A DNA stretch of 64,000 nucleotides from Mucilaginibacter sabulilitoris (GTDB lineage: Bacteria; Bacteroidota; Bacteroidia; Sphingobacteriales; Sphingobacteriaceae), in NCBI RefSeq assembly GCF_034262375.1, contig NZ_CP139558.1, positions 5,146,001-5,210,000 on the forward strand. The letters are read 5' to 3'. This document shows, in pieces, positions 9,065 to 18,919 of this stretch; the stretch's first letter is position 1, and each line of letters opens with the position of its first letter. The notes beneath the pieces were generated by a model. The model had not been told where the DNA came from. It searched no databases and saw nothing but the letters and a program-made list of their open reading frames with translations. The position numbers and the translations under genes were made by a program.

Positions 9065-11008
9065 TTACCCCGTGCTAATTTCAATATTTATAGTAGCGCC
9101 TTTTCCCGGTTTCGAATCAATATCGAGCTTGCCCCTTAAAAAGTCTACCCGGTTTTGAATATTTCTGAGCCCTATGCCTTTTTTATTTTGTAATGCCGTT
9201 TTGTCAAACCCTACACCATCATCTTCAACGGTAATAAAAAATTGATCTTCGGTTTGGCTGCACTGAACAAATATTTCCGATGCCCGAGCATGCCTTAGCG
9301 CGTTATTCAACAGCTCCTGTACAATACGATAAATGGTAATTTGAGTTTGCTGGGGAATAGTGCTTAAAATATTGAGCATCTGAAGTTCTACTTTCACAGT
9401 TCCTCCCGAAAATGATTCACAAAGATCATTTAATGCCACCTGTAACCCCGACCGCATTAATGATTCGGGCATCATATTCCGAGCTATGCGCCGCAGTTCC
9501 GATACCGAATCATCTAATTGGATTATCACTTTATTCAATCCGGCGTCTTCTGTCCGTAGCGCAGGGTGATGGGTTGCCTGCGACAGGTTAAGTTTAACAC
9601 CGGCAAGCATCCCGCCTAAACCATCATGCAGGTCGCGTGCCAGGCGACTTCGCTCCCGCTCCTCTCCTTCAAGTAATGCATTGGCAATCTCAATTTGTTG
9701 TTTTTGTTGCAGCGAACTTAGTTGTTGTTCGGTTTTTACCTTTCGCTGTTTAAGCCTATAAACCAGGAAAAATATGATACCTAAAAATAAAACCGACCCG
9801 CACACGAACAATATTTTCTGAATGTTCGACCGGTTATACAGTATTAATATTTCCTTTTCTTTTTCGGCCGATTGATATTTGGCATCTAAAGCGGCTATAT
9901 CTGTTTTGGTTTTAGCTTTATAAATACTATCGGCAAGCGAGTTGTATTCGGTAAGCCATTGGTATGCAGCCTTCATATTGCCCAGGCTGGCTTCTGTTTG
10001 GGCCAGTTCATGTAAAATCTCCTGCCGGTTGCGTTTAAGCGGTACTATGTGCTGCCTGTTATATAAATTCATTAAAACCGCTTTGGCAGCCTTTAAATTG
10101 TTTTGTCCCCTGTAAACCTCGTATTTTTCATACAGCATCGAATTTATGTCGTAAGGCATGTTTAGCTTATTGGCTAATGTTATCCCCGCGTCTAAAGCAG
10201 CGTTAGCCTTTTCCCATTCGGCAGAGCGGTTATGGTACATGCCATTTACCAGGTAATAAGCCGGCAGGTACGGAGAATCAACCATCGGCGATAATATTCT
10301 GAAAGCTTTATCTAAAAAGGGTTTTGCAGCTTTAACATTACCCATCAATATATTAGCTTTGGCCATGTTAACATAACAATCCGCAAGGCGCTCATCTTTT
10401 TTTCCCTGACTTATCAGCATGCGTATTGCCATGTTGTAATAATAAATAGCCCGGCTATGGTCTTCGTAATTCATAAAGCCCAGTCCAACATCCATATAAT
10501 CAATCGCGACCCTTATGCTGTCTCCGGCTTTTACAGCCAATGGTATGGCTTTATTTAATAAAATATCGGTATAGCCCTTGCCGTTATCTTTTCTTTGTTC
10601 AATAATACTATAGTTATGCCATGCCCTTGACCTGTATAACCAGGCCTCTTTGGTAGAATAAATACTTAGTAAGGTATCTGCTTTCATATATTCCTGCTGA
10701 CTTCGAAGCAGATCGCGATCAAAATAGGCGCCGCCGAGATAAAAATGAGCAAGCCCCTCATAAATGGACTTTTTAAGATCGAGCTGTAAAGATTGGTTGG
10801 CTAACTGAATGGCTTTGCCGGCGTCTATATTTGCCCAGTAATCGGATAGTTTAAATAAAATCGAAGCCTTGCCGGTGTCGGTATGTGCAACACTGAGCAA
10901 ATGCTGCAGGCTATCTGTGTAGCGCTTGTTGTTCGCATTTTGTTGTGCATACCCAGTTATCCAGAACGTGGATAAAAATATAACCAGTGCTATAGATAGT
11001 CTTTTCAA
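9065..11008 (-). CDS. TPR-containing sensor histidine kinase (HisKA_3 type)
   Basis: A 647-residue membrane kinase. A signal peptide (about 1-21) leads into a periplasmic region of tetratricopeptide-like helices (about 30-385), then a transmembrane helix (about 393-415), a short coiled coil (KTEQQLSSLQQKQQIE), the dimerisation/phosphoacceptor box RSRLARDLHDGLGG and an HATPase domain (IVQELLNNALRHA, DDGVGF, KGIGLRNI). It is the NarX/DegS-like type that pairs with LuxR-family regulators, but no response regulator is adjacent. The start is TTG at 11008: an in-frame stop lies a few codons upstream and the signal peptide begins immediately, so no ATG serves better. Confidence 0.9.
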   Translation of the reverse strand: MKRLSIALVIFLSTFWITGYAQQNANNKRYTDSLQHLLSVAHTDTGKASILFKLSDYWANIDAGKAIQLANQSLQLDLKKSIYEGLAHFYLGGAYFDRDLLRSQQEYMKADTLLSIYSTKEAWLYRSRAWHNYSIIEQRKDNGKGYTDILLNKAIPLAVKAGDSIRVAIDYMDVGLGFMNYEDHSRAIYYYNMAIRMLISQGKKDERLADCYVNMAKANILMGNVKAAKPFLDKAFRILSPMVDSPYLPAYYLVNGMYHNRSAEWEKANAALDAGITLANKLNMPYDINSMLYEKYEVYRGQNNLKAAKAVLMNLYNRQHIVPLKRNRQEILHELAQTEASLGNMKAAYQWLTEYNSLADSIYKAKTKTDIAALDAKYQSAEKEKEILILYNRSNIQKILFVCGSVLFLGIIFFLVYRLKQRKVKTEQQLSSLQQKQQIEIANALLEGEERERSRLARDLHDGLGGMLAGVKLNLSQATHHPALRTEDAGLNKVIIQLDDSVSELRRIARNMMPESLMRSGLQVALNDLCESFSGGTVKVELQMLNILSTIPQQTQITIYRIVQELLNNALRHARASEIFVQCSQTEDQFFITVEDDGVGFDKTALQNKKGIGLRNIQNRVDFLRGKLDIDSKPGKGATINIEISTG

Positions 11009-11189
11009 ATCGGGTTTTGGTCAGTTGATGATATGAGTATGTACCATGAAAATAAGCATTTGTAAATCAACCTGTCATTTATGGGCAATCAAAAATAGAA
11101 AATACCGAAAAACCAGTAGAGAAAAATTACAGGTTTTTGGGTATTGTTTCGCTGAGCGATCATGGGGAATTTTATTGAAAAAAATTGAT

Positions 11190-11612
11190 ATGAAACTACT
11201 ATTTGCTTTAATTTTAACCTTTGCAACCCATACTTTATTTGCTCAAAGCAGTGATGCCCTGGCTAAGGGGAAAAATGTGTATGTAATGCAAACATCAGCC
11301 AATGACAATGTGAAGGATTATAAAGACGATGCAATAGCAGCCATTAAGGATTGGGGCTATTGGAATGTTGTTGATACAAAGGAAAACGCCGATATTATTT
11401 TTGATTTAAAGGCCGATTCGCACAAAGGCATTACCATTACTTCATGGGGAGGACAAACAGTATCGTTAAATGTAGCTTTGCTTAGCAAATCGGGCGAGAA
11501 ATTATGGCAATCAGAAACGTATGAAACAAGTCCTAATGGTACAAATGGTTTTAATGGCGGTAAAGGTTCTTTACGCAAATTGATAAGAAACCTTAAAAAG
11601 AAATTCAATTAA
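11190..11612 (+). CDS. Small secreted protein, unknown function
   Basis: A 140-residue protein with a clear Sec signal peptide (MKLLFALILTFATHTLFAQ). The mature part has an alternating alpha/beta pattern (GKNVYVMQTSANDN, DAIAAIKDWGYWNVVD, ADIIFDLKAD, VSLNVALLSKSGEKLW) and a basic C-terminal tail. It recalls small periplasmic proteins that sense or bind ligands, but no family could be named. The open frame begins at 11046. The ATG at 11190 is preferred because it is followed at once by the signal peptide. It converges on the giant Ig-repeat gene, 19 bp away. Confidence 0.7.
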   Translation: MKLLFALILTFATHTLFAQSSDALAKGKNVYVMQTSANDNVKDYKDDAIAAIKDWGYWNVVDTKENADIIFDLKADSHKGITITSWGGQTVSLNVALLSKSGEKLWQSETYETSPNGTNGFNGGKGSLRKLIRNLKKKFN

Positions 11613-11631
11613 GTTTGCATTCACTGGGATA

Positions 11632-14600
11632 TTACCGCATCACCACTACATAGCCCGACAACACCTGTCCGTTAACATTGGTATTGATTTTATAATAGTA
11701 GGTTCCGGCCGGTACAGGCTGACCATTATAAGTACCTTCCCAGGCTTTCGGATAACCTACGGAGTGGAATAGCGGCTGCCCGTAACGATTAAATACATCA
11801 ATTACAGCATCCTGGTAGGCCACAAGCCCCCGGATATCCCAAAAGTCATTAAACCCATCGCCATTGGGTGTAAACGTGTTTGGAACTATCAATACGGGTG
11901 ATACTTTTACAAACGTTTGATCTGTGGTAACGCAACCTCTCGAATCGGTTACCTGCAGTGTGTAGGTACGGTCAACATCACCGGTTAATACCGGATTTTT
12001 TACGGTATTACTGCTTAAACCTGTTGCAGGTGTCCATAAATACTGCACATTTTCATCACTTACCGTTGGTGTAAGGGTTATTGTTTTGTCGCGCAGCACA
12101 TACCTGGTGCCGCCTGCATTTAAAGTTGGGGGAGGGATGAATTTAATAGTCATTTCATCAGACGGAATATCACATACTCCGGTTACATTTGCAGTAAGCG
12201 TCAGCTTAACTGAACCACTTTGCTTATCTGCCGCACTCGGTATATAAAACGCGTCGGGTTGCGATTCGGAAGGACTAAAAGTACCGGTACCAGATGTTTT
12301 CCATGTAGCTCCACCCGGTATAAAAACCTGGCCCTCGAGTTTTACACTTTCATCCTGCATACACACTTGCCTGTCGTCACCCGCGTCGGTAGCCGGTGAT
12401 GGCTTAAAGTTAATTGTCATTTCATCGGTTGAAATGGCACAATTGTCCTTACTGGTTGATGATAAGGTAAGGGTAACCGTTCCGGCCGCTTTATCCTGCG
12501 TTGATGGAATATATTGGGCATGTAAATCGTCGCTCGAAGGTAAAAATGTACCTCCGGTTTCGGGTGCAGTCCAAATACCTGTGTTTGTACCACCCGTAAC
12601 ACTACCCTGAAGCGGTATAGCTGTAGTGATTATACATTTGGTTAGGTCGGGACCGGCGTCGGCATGCGGAAGTTCATTTACCTTAACATCCGCCGGGGCG
12701 GCCGGACTGGTACAATCGTTAACGGTAACATATAAATTATAAGTTCCGTTATTGGCTGTAGTTGCATTATTAATATCAGGATTTTGAGCCGTGGATGTGT
12801 ACCCGTTTGGCCCTGTCCACATATAACTTGCCTTTGCAACAGTAGGTGTCCGGAGCTGGATAGTATTTCCTACGCAAACCGGGGAGTTACTGTTAGCCAC
12901 GGGTTTCGCGGGTTGGGGGTTTACAGTAACCACATAAGTAAACGCATCACCAGTACAACCAAAAGCGGTTGGTACAATATTGTAAGTAACTTTTACCGGT
13001 ATGGTACTGGTATTAATTAACTTTTCATCAATAGTACTGCTTGTTTGATTGCTTACAGCCGGGTTGCTGATATTTGTCACCACCTCTCGGCTCCAAGTAA
13101 ATGCGGCCGATTCTATGTTTGACTTTATACTGTAATTTACAGAAGCCCCGCTGCAAGCTCCTCCCGTAGGTTCGCTGGTAATACTTACTTCAGGTTTTAC
13201 TGTCATTACTAAATTAAAAGGCGTTCCAATGCAGTTGGCAGTTTTATAATTAAACACATAGGTAACATCAACCGGGGCTACGGTGGTATTATGCAATACC
13301 TCCTTTATAACAGCTGCTGTTTGGCCCGATACCGCTGCGTTACTTATACCTGCTACAGCCGCCCTGCTCCAGGTGGCACTCACTCCGCCATTGTCAGGGC
13401 TAAACGCAATGGTAAAATTATGAGGAGTGTCGTTACAGGTTGAGGCCGTTGGATTATTGGTTACCACAGGCAGTGGATTAACCTTAACCTCGTAAGTAAA
13501 AGGAGGTCCCGAACAGCCGTTTGAGGCAGCAGTGATGATATATTTTACAGTAACAGGCGTATTATCGGTATTCATTAAAGTTTCGGAAATAGTTGCGGAT
13601 GTTCCTGTTGATGGCGGGTTACTGATACCGGGTACAGCCGCTCTGCTCCATATATATGTAATTGCAGGTGTAGATATATCGGTATTAATAGTATAGTTAA
13701 GCGCCGTGCCACTGCAAACAATATCACCTGACGAACTTATAATATGCGGAGCCTGACCAACTACTACAGGAACAGGTTTTATTTCGCTGGTGCAACCATT
13801 AACAGTAGTTTGTACATAGTAGGTATGGTTACCTGTTAATGCAGGTGTATTATAAACGGCGTTATGTGACAACACAATACTACCAAGAGGATCATCAAAC
13901 CATGTATAGGTACCTGTAGAACCACTTGCCGTAAGCGTAGCCGAATTACCCTGGCAAACAGGCGGTGCATCAACCTGCGGCGCTGCGGGTGTTAGAGTAA
14001 TATTCACCGTTACCGGTGTACGGGCACTGGTTAAACCATTTTTGGTTACCTGCACATAATAAATGGCGGTTGCGGTTATAGGCGGCGTTTTAAATATTGG
14101 TCCTGTAAAGAGCTCATTGCCTCCATTGGAGGCATCAAACCATCTGTAAGTACCGCCGGGCGCAGTTGCTATTAAGGTAGCGGGATTGCCCAAACAAACA
14201 GATGAATTTGCAGCCGTTGGCGCAGCGGGCACAGCAGAAATGTAGATATTAACAGTAGACGACGCAGGCCCGCATACCCCTGATGGATTATTGGTTGTTA
14301 AAGTAAGTGTAACCGTAGTTGCTCCCGGAGCCGGTGTATAAACAGCATTTAAGGCGTCACGATCTGAAAAAGAGCCAGCTGCTGCTGACCACCGCGCAGA
14401 TGAAGCGCTGCCGCCAATACTGCCGGCTAACTGAACAGGTGTACCACTGACCACATTTTGGTCGGGCCCGGCGTTAACTATGGCCCGTTCGCCAATAGTT
14501 ACTTGCCTGCTGAATGTGCCTGAAGCACAACCGGCGGTGGCAAAAATGTTATTGGTTATTGTATATGTACCGGCTTTACTATCATCCAGGTTGATTTGCC

Positions 14601-16965
14601 CTGTTTCTTTATTTCTGAAAACCAAATCCGGCGAATCGGAACTGAATACACCCGCGCTTGCTCCAGCAGCGAAAACGGGTTTAGGGTCAGGGTTACCCTG
14701 GCAAAACGGCCCGTCATAATTGAATTGCGCGTTAGGTGTTGGTGTAGCTGTTGATATGATATTTATGTCGGCGCTGCTTGTACCAGGGCAACTACCCCCG
14801 TAAGTAAAAATCACCGTGTATTTTCCCGGCGTGCTTGCACCAACATTTATCTGGCCGGTTGTGGTGCTTACAAAAGCCAACCCGGCAGGTGTGGCGCTGA
14901 AAGTTCCACCTGCCGGATTATGAATAACGGGGGTAGGATTTCCTCCTGCTGTGCAGAACGTGCCTGAACTATATTCAAACTGTGGGTCATTAATGATTAT
15001 AATTGTCACCGGCACCGGTATACGGGCACTTACGCATGGGCCATTTACCGTTTGCGCGTAATAAGTTTTAGCCGCAACTAAAGGTGGTGTGGAAAATGTA
15101 TTACCTGAAGCCAGCAAGGTACCGCCTGTAGGTGCATCATACCATCGAATAATACCATCTGGAGAACTGGCCGTTAAGTTGGCTGATGAACCTAGGCATA
15201 CGGAAGTTCCGCTGACTGTTGGTGCCGATGGTAAAGGTGTAATGTTTACCGTTACAGGTGTGCGCGCACTTGTACAATTATTAGCGGTACTTTGTACATA
15301 ATAAGTTTGCACCGTTGTTAATTCAGGTGTAACGAATACAGAACCGGTAACTAATAAATTACCGCCTGTAGCTGCATCGTACCATTCATAATCACCGGGC
15401 GATCCTGACGCTGTGAGTGTTACCGAATTACCAGAACATACGCTGGTTGCCGGGACTGTTGGCGCGGGTAAAGCTGGCAGAACAGTCACCTTTATGGCTC
15501 TCCTGGCGCTCGCACAGCCCGATTCGGTAGTTTGAACATAATAAGTAGCATCGGCCGTTAATGCAGGTGTTACATAAACAGCATCAGACGAAAGCAATGT
15601 CCCCCCCGTTGGTAAACTATACCATTGAAAAGTTCCGCCGCCTGTAGATGTAGCAGTTAAAGTAGCTACAGATCCCGGGCAAATAACTGGTTCGGCTGCC
15701 ACAGGAGGCGATGGCAGCGGGTTTACGGTAACATTTATTGCAGCACGGTCGCTGCTGCAGCCTGCATTCATGTGCTGTACGTAATAAGTTGTTGAACCGG
15801 TAAGCACAGGGGTTTGAAAATTAACACCATTTGCCAGCAAAGTGCCGCCGGTTTGCTGGTCATACCAAGCATAAGTTCCGGTAGGCGAAGGGTCTGCCGT
15901 TAGCGTAACTTTATTGCCGCTGCATATACCAACTGTTTGAGCAGCGGGAGGTTGTGGCGGAGCAGTTACGATAATGTGTACCGGAGTACGACTGCTCTGA
16001 CAATTATCTACCGTTGTTTGCACATAGTAAGTAGTATTTGCGGTTAGTGGAGGTGTTGTATAATCGGGACTTGAAATTAAGGACGTTCCGCCGGTTGGAA
16101 CATCAAACCAATCAAATACGCCGTCGGGCGCGTCGGCATGTAAACTAACTACCGATCCTGTACAGGTAGTAGTACCATTTGCAACAGGCGCCTGCGGAGG
16201 TGGTGTCACTTTAGCCGTTACCGCTGTGGCTACACTGGTACAACCTTTTATAATGGCCACTACATAATAAACTTTAGAGGCAAACAGCACAGGTGTTACA
16301 AACGTTGCACCTGTACCAACCTGGTTACCATTTGATGGGGCATCGTACCATGTATAACTATCACCCCCTGATGCAGACAGCGTGGCTACACCGCCCGCAC
16401 ATAAAGTAGCACCGGTAACAGATGGCCGGCCTGTAACATTAACGGTTACAGCAGTTCTTGGGCTGGTACATTGCGAAACTGTCGTTTGTACATAAAAGGT
16501 AGTGGTTTCTGTAATAAGGGGTGTTTGATAAGTATTGCCGCTTGCCAAAAAATTGCCCTCCTCAGGTGCATCGTACCACTGATAACTGCCCCCGGGGCCC
16601 GTGGCTACAAGCTTTGCGGAAGTATTTGGACAAACAGTTTGGCTTGAAGCGGTGGGCGCATTAGGTGTAATTATAGATGTTACACTAATGCTTTTTTTTA
16701 CCGGTTGGCAGCCGGGTGTTTTATCACTTACAGTTACGGTATAGGTACCCGCTTTATTTACGCTTATTGACGACGTATTTTCTCCGGTATTCCAAATGTA
16801 AGTGTAAGGGCCGATACCTCCGGATGCGTTAGCGGTTAAAACAACACTGGTTCCTGAGCATATAGAAGTGCCCGATGATGACACAGTTACTTGCAGTGTA
16901 CAATCCTTGCCAAATACTGTTTGGGATACCAGTACAAATAATAATATCAGTAAATATTTATACAT
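11632..16965 (-). CDS. Giant Ig-repeat surface protein with CHU_C (T9SS type B) terminus
   Basis: A 1777-residue adhesin-like protein. After a signal peptide (about 1-19) come seven near-identical Ig-like units of about 80 residues, each with a Cys near its start, a WYDAPTGG-type core and a TYYVQT strand, ending in a conserved Cys-Ser/Thr block. Two diverged copies follow near the middle (cores RWFDASNGGN and TWFDDPLGSI), then three PKD-like units with a WSRAAV-x-GISN motif. The last 90 residues are a gliding-motility-associated CHU_C domain (PNTFTPNGDGFND, FNRYGQPLF, PAGTYYYKI). In the family this domain directs secretion and surface attachment by the type 9 system. The binding target is unknown. 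Confidence 0.9.
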   Translation of the reverse strand: MYKYLLILLFVLVSQTVFGKDCTLQVTVSSSGTSICSGTSVVLTANASGGIGPYTYIWNTGENTSSISVNKAGTYTVTVSDKTPGCQPVKKSISVTSIITPNAPTASSQTVCPNTSAKLVATGPGGSYQWYDAPEEGNFLASGNTYQTPLITETTTFYVQTTVSQCTSPRTAVTVNVTGRPSVTGATLCAGGVATLSASGGDSYTWYDAPSNGNQVGTGATFVTPVLFASKVYYVVAIIKGCTSVATAVTAKVTPPPQAPVANGTTTCTGSVVSLHADAPDGVFDWFDVPTGGTSLISSPDYTTPPLTANTTYYVQTTVDNCQSSRTPVHIIVTAPPQPPAAQTVGICSGNKVTLTADPSPTGTYAWYDQQTGGTLLANGVNFQTPVLTGSTTYYVQHMNAGCSSDRAAINVTVNPLPSPPVAAEPVICPGSVATLTATSTGGGTFQWYSLPTGGTLLSSDAVYVTPALTADATYYVQTTESGCASARRAIKVTVLPALPAPTVPATSVCSGNSVTLTASGSPGDYEWYDAATGGNLLVTGSVFVTPELTTVQTYYVQSTANNCTSARTPVTVNITPLPSAPTVSGTSVCLGSSANLTASSPDGIIRWYDAPTGGTLLASGNTFSTPPLVAAKTYYAQTVNGPCVSARIPVPVTIIIINDPQFEYSSGTFCTAGGNPTPVIHNPAGGTFSATPAGLAFVSTTTGQINVGASTPGKYTVIFTYGGSCPGTSSADINIISTATPTPNAQFNYDGPFCQGNPDPKPVFAAGASAGVFSSDSPDLVFRNKETGQINLDDSKAGTYTITNNIFATAGCASGTFSRQVTIGERAIVNAGPDQNVVSGTPVQLAGSIGGSASSARWSAAAGSFSDRDALNAVYTPAPGATTVTLTLTTNNPSGVCGPASSTVNIYISAVPAAPTAANSSVCLGNPATLIATAPGGTYRWFDASNGGNELFTGPIFKTPPITATAIYYVQVTKNGLTSARTPVTVNITLTPAAPQVDAPPVCQGNSATLTASGSTGTYTWFDDPLGSIVLSHNAVYNTPALTGNHTYYVQTTVNGCTSEIKPVPVVVGQAPHIISSSGDIVCSGTALNYTINTDISTPAITYIWSRAAVPGISNPPSTGTSATISETLMNTDNTPVTVKYIITAASNGCSGPPFTYEVKVNPLPVVTNNPTASTCNDTPHNFTIAFSPDNGGVSATWSRAAVAGISNAAVSGQTAAVIKEVLHNTTVAPVDVTYVFNYKTANCIGTPFNLVMTVKPEVSITSEPTGGACSGASVNYSIKSNIESAAFTWSREVVTNISNPAVSNQTSSTIDEKLINTSTIPVKVTYNIVPTAFGCTGDAFTYVVTVNPQPAKPVANSNSPVCVGNTIQLRTPTVAKASYMWTGPNGYTSTAQNPDINNATTANNGTYNLYVTVNDCTSPAAPADVKVNELPHADAGPDLTKCIITTAIPLQGSVTGGTNTGIWTAPETGGTFLPSSDDLHAQYIPSTQDKAAGTVTLTLSSTSKDNCAISTDEMTINFKPSPATDAGDDRQVCMQDESVKLEGQVFIPGGATWKTSGTGTFSPSESQPDAFYIPSAADKQSGSVKLTLTANVTGVCDIPSDEMTIKFIPPPTLNAGGTRYVLRDKTITLTPTVSDENVQYLWTPATGLSSNTVKNPVLTGDVDRTYTLQVTDSRGCVTTDQTFVKVSPVLIVPNTFTPNGDGFNDFWDIRGLVAYQDAVIDVFNRYGQPLFHSVGYPKAWEGTYNGQPVPAGTYYYKINTNVNGQVLSGYVVVMR
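15000..16680 (-). repeat. Seven tandem ~240-bp coding repeats
   Basis: The DNA encoding the N-terminal Ig units repeats with a 240-242 bp period. For example, the ACATAATAAGT-like segment (TYYV on the minus strand) recurs near 15055, 15296, 15536, 15778, 16020, 16260 and 16491. Regular spacing with partial divergence is typical of intragenic duplication and recombination in surface proteins. Confidence 0.85.
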
Positions 16966-17476
16966 ACCGCCCTATTAAGTCACTTTATGCCTCAATTATT
17001 CTTATGACCGGTAACTTTATTCCGGGCTTTTCATTTTGAGCATGATATTTAAAGAGCTATTTATTGCAGATGTTTCTAACACCTGTTCAACTAAGATAGC
17101 GCGGGCATTTTTACGTATAAATATAGCTATTTGTTCTAAAAAATGAATAAAATGAACAATACAATTCGAAGTAATTAAATGAACATTCAAATCCACTATT
17201 GGAAAACTTTGATCCTCAAGAGGTTTCGGAGCCCCCTATTCTTCGATAATAATTACTAAATCAAATAATTTTTATCGCGGGATAATAACCCGCCCTGCTA
17301 ATCGGCAAAACAGACTGTAGTCATTTCAAACCTAACACAGGAAAACTCAAGTCTGATTTTTAACCATTTATAAAAGATATTCCAACCCTGAAATTTGAAG
17401 CTTCACCAATTTTCAGCGGTCCGGGCAGTCTACAAGCATAGTTATTTGTATCATCAAAAGATTAAAAAAAACAACT
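16966..17476. other. 511-bp intergenic region between divergent genes
   Basis: This AT-rich region separates the divergent Ig-repeat and serine hydrolase genes and should contain both promoters. The only structures seen are a short inverted repeat GCGGG/CCCGC at 17277-17293 and the trivial palindrome CCTCAAGAGG at 17214-17223. No ORF or RNA gene was recognised. Confidence 0.5.
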
Positions 17477-18565
17477 ATGAAAAAATTATTTATTTATGCT
17501 GCGTTTACCACACTTTTACTTTCATGCAGCAGCAAGGATGACCCCAAGCCGCCTGTGGGCTCAACAGGCAAGTATGACTTCTCTGCCGTTGATAAATTTC
17601 TTATGGACCACCTTTCCGTTTATGGTAACCATGTAGCCATTCTGGTATCACAAAACGGTCAGGTAATTTATAAGCAGCAAATCAATCTGGCAATAAACAG
17701 CAATCTGCCTATCGCGTCGGCATCCAAATGGTTGTCGGCCAGTGTAATCATGAAATTGGTTGATGAGCACAAGCTATCACTGGATGATACCGTTGGTAAA
17801 TACCTGCCTATTTTTACGCAAAACCATAAGGGAAACATCACCATCAGACAACTGTTTTCGCTCACTGCCGGATTTGAAGGAGAGATCGATGCCGATAATA
17901 TTGCCAGTAAGCCCGAATATCACAAAGACTTTACCCTGGCCCAGGCGGTAGATTCTATAGCGGTTTACAGTCCGCTTATTAACCCTCCGGGTAAGGCTTT
18001 TAATTATTGTAGTACAAGTATGCAGATAGCCGGCAGAATAGCCGAGCTGGTTTCCGGCGAATCATGGCAAGCCTTATTTAATAAAAAGATAGCCGGCCCA
18101 TGCCACATGACTGCGCAATACTTACAAATGAGCGCCCAAAACCCTTTAATAGCCGGTGGGGTTCATACTACTGCCCAGGATTATTTAAATTTTTTGCAAA
18201 TGATTGTTAACAAAGGCCTTTACAATGGCACAAGGGTACTAAGCGAAGACGCCATTGCCACCATGGAACTGGACCAAACCCGGGGCGCGGAGATACAAAC
18301 CACACCTTACGTCTCTAATGTTTATTCCCCGTTCCCTACTTCTCCTGTAAGATACGGCATTGGCAACTGGCGTGATGAGGTCGACAACTCCGGTAATGCC
18401 GTTGAAACCAGCAGCCCCGGCTTATTCGGTACCCACCCATGGCAGGATTCCAAACACCTGATTGCCGGTATAATTTTCACCCGTACCGAGCCCCGAAAAA
18501 GCGCTAACATAAGTCTCCAGATCAGGCAGATGATCAGAGATATTGTAGATAAAAGCAGTAATTAA
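17477..18565 (+). CDS. Serine hydrolase lipoprotein, class C beta-lactamase/PBP4-like fold
   Basis: A 362-residue lipoprotein (lipobox Cys17, LLLSC-SSK). The SxxK nucleophile motif is S81-A-S-K84 within PIASASKWLSA, and a YxS element (FNYCSTS) stands in for YxN. The VDEHKLSLDDTVGKYLP block is typical of the beta-lactamase-related serine hydrolase family (esterases, D-aminopeptidases, peptidases). It ends at a strong terminator and stands alone. True beta-lactamase activity is unlikely to be the main role. The substrate is unknown. Confidence 0.85.
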   Translation: MKKLFIYAAFTTLLLSCSSKDDPKPPVGSTGKYDFSAVDKFLMDHLSVYGNHVAILVSQNGQVIYKQQINLAINSNLPIASASKWLSASVIMKLVDEHKLSLDDTVGKYLPIFTQNHKGNITIRQLFSLTAGFEGEIDADNIASKPEYHKDFTLAQAVDSIAVYSPLINPPGKAFNYCSTSMQIAGRIAELVSGESWQALFNKKIAGPCHMTAQYLQMSAQNPLIAGGVHTTAQDYLNFLQMIVNKGLYNGTRVLSEDAIATMELDQTRGAEIQTTPYVSNVYSPFPTSPVRYGIGNWRDEVDNSGNAVETSSPGLFGTHPWQDSKHLIAGIIFTRTEPRKSANISLQIRQMIRDIVDKSSN

Positions 18566-18581
18566 TTTATGCACGATACAG

Positions 18582-18613
18582 AAAAAAGGGATGCTATGGT
18601 ATCCCTTTTTTTT
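18582..18613 (+). terminator. Rho-independent terminator after serine hydrolase
   Basis: AAAAAAGGGAT pairs with ATCCCTTTTTT around an 8-nt loop, ending in a T-run. It starts 17 bp after the stop codon. Confidence 0.9.
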
Positions 18614-18615
18614 GT

Positions 18616-18870
18616 TTAATCATATATAGCGGATAGATTTCCAAAATCAGTTATTATAATGGAACACATCAGTGCATATTTGAAAGATCCAAAACATGAA
18701 TAGAAGCAAACCATAGCTAAGTATGAACTTATAGCGTTAATTGACACAGCGCGAGTATAATCTTCTATTACTAAAAAATACAGTTTACTGAATACCCCCC
18801 CCAAAAAAAAAATCAAAAAGGTAAAAATCAGTTCCAGGCACTTATCGCTTTTAAAAAATCTCGTTAACAC
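18616..18870 (-). CDS. Possible small membrane protein, doubtful
   Basis: An 84-codon frame with a GTG start and two or three hydrophobic stretches (LIFTFLIFFLGGVFSKLYFLV, then SYLAMVCFYSCF), which could be transmembrane helices. It carries a C8-A10 homopolymer pair at 18795-18812, so its length would change easily by slippage. It begins at the foot of a terminator hairpin and has no recognised relatives, so it may not be a gene. Confidence 0.25.
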   Translation of the reverse strand: MLTRFFKSDKCLELIFTFLIFFLGGVFSKLYFLVIEDYTRAVSINAISSYLAMVCFYSCFGSFKYALMCSIIITDFGNLSAIYD

Positions 18871-18871
18871 A

Positions 18872-18903
18872 AAAGGCCATGATAACCATGGCCTTTGTTT
18901 TTT
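18872..18903. terminator. Hairpin terminator, probably bidirectional
   Basis: AAAGGCCATG pairs perfectly with CATGGCCTTT around a 5-nt loop (ATAAC) and is followed on the + strand by a T-rich run. It lies 17-48 bp downstream of the minus-strand gene ending at 18920, which it most likely terminates. Confidence 0.75.
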
Positions 18904-18919
18904 GACAACTTGTATTTAA

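Noticed and set aside
11046..11189. Upstream in-frame extension of the small secreted protein
   Set aside because: The first 48 codons are not signal-like and include several Cys and basic residues. The ATG at 11190 gives a clean signal peptide.
15000..16680. Regular 240-bp repeats considered as CRISPR or other array
   Set aside because: The repeats are coding, encode Ig-like units with conserved Cys and Trp residues, and have no short unique spacers.
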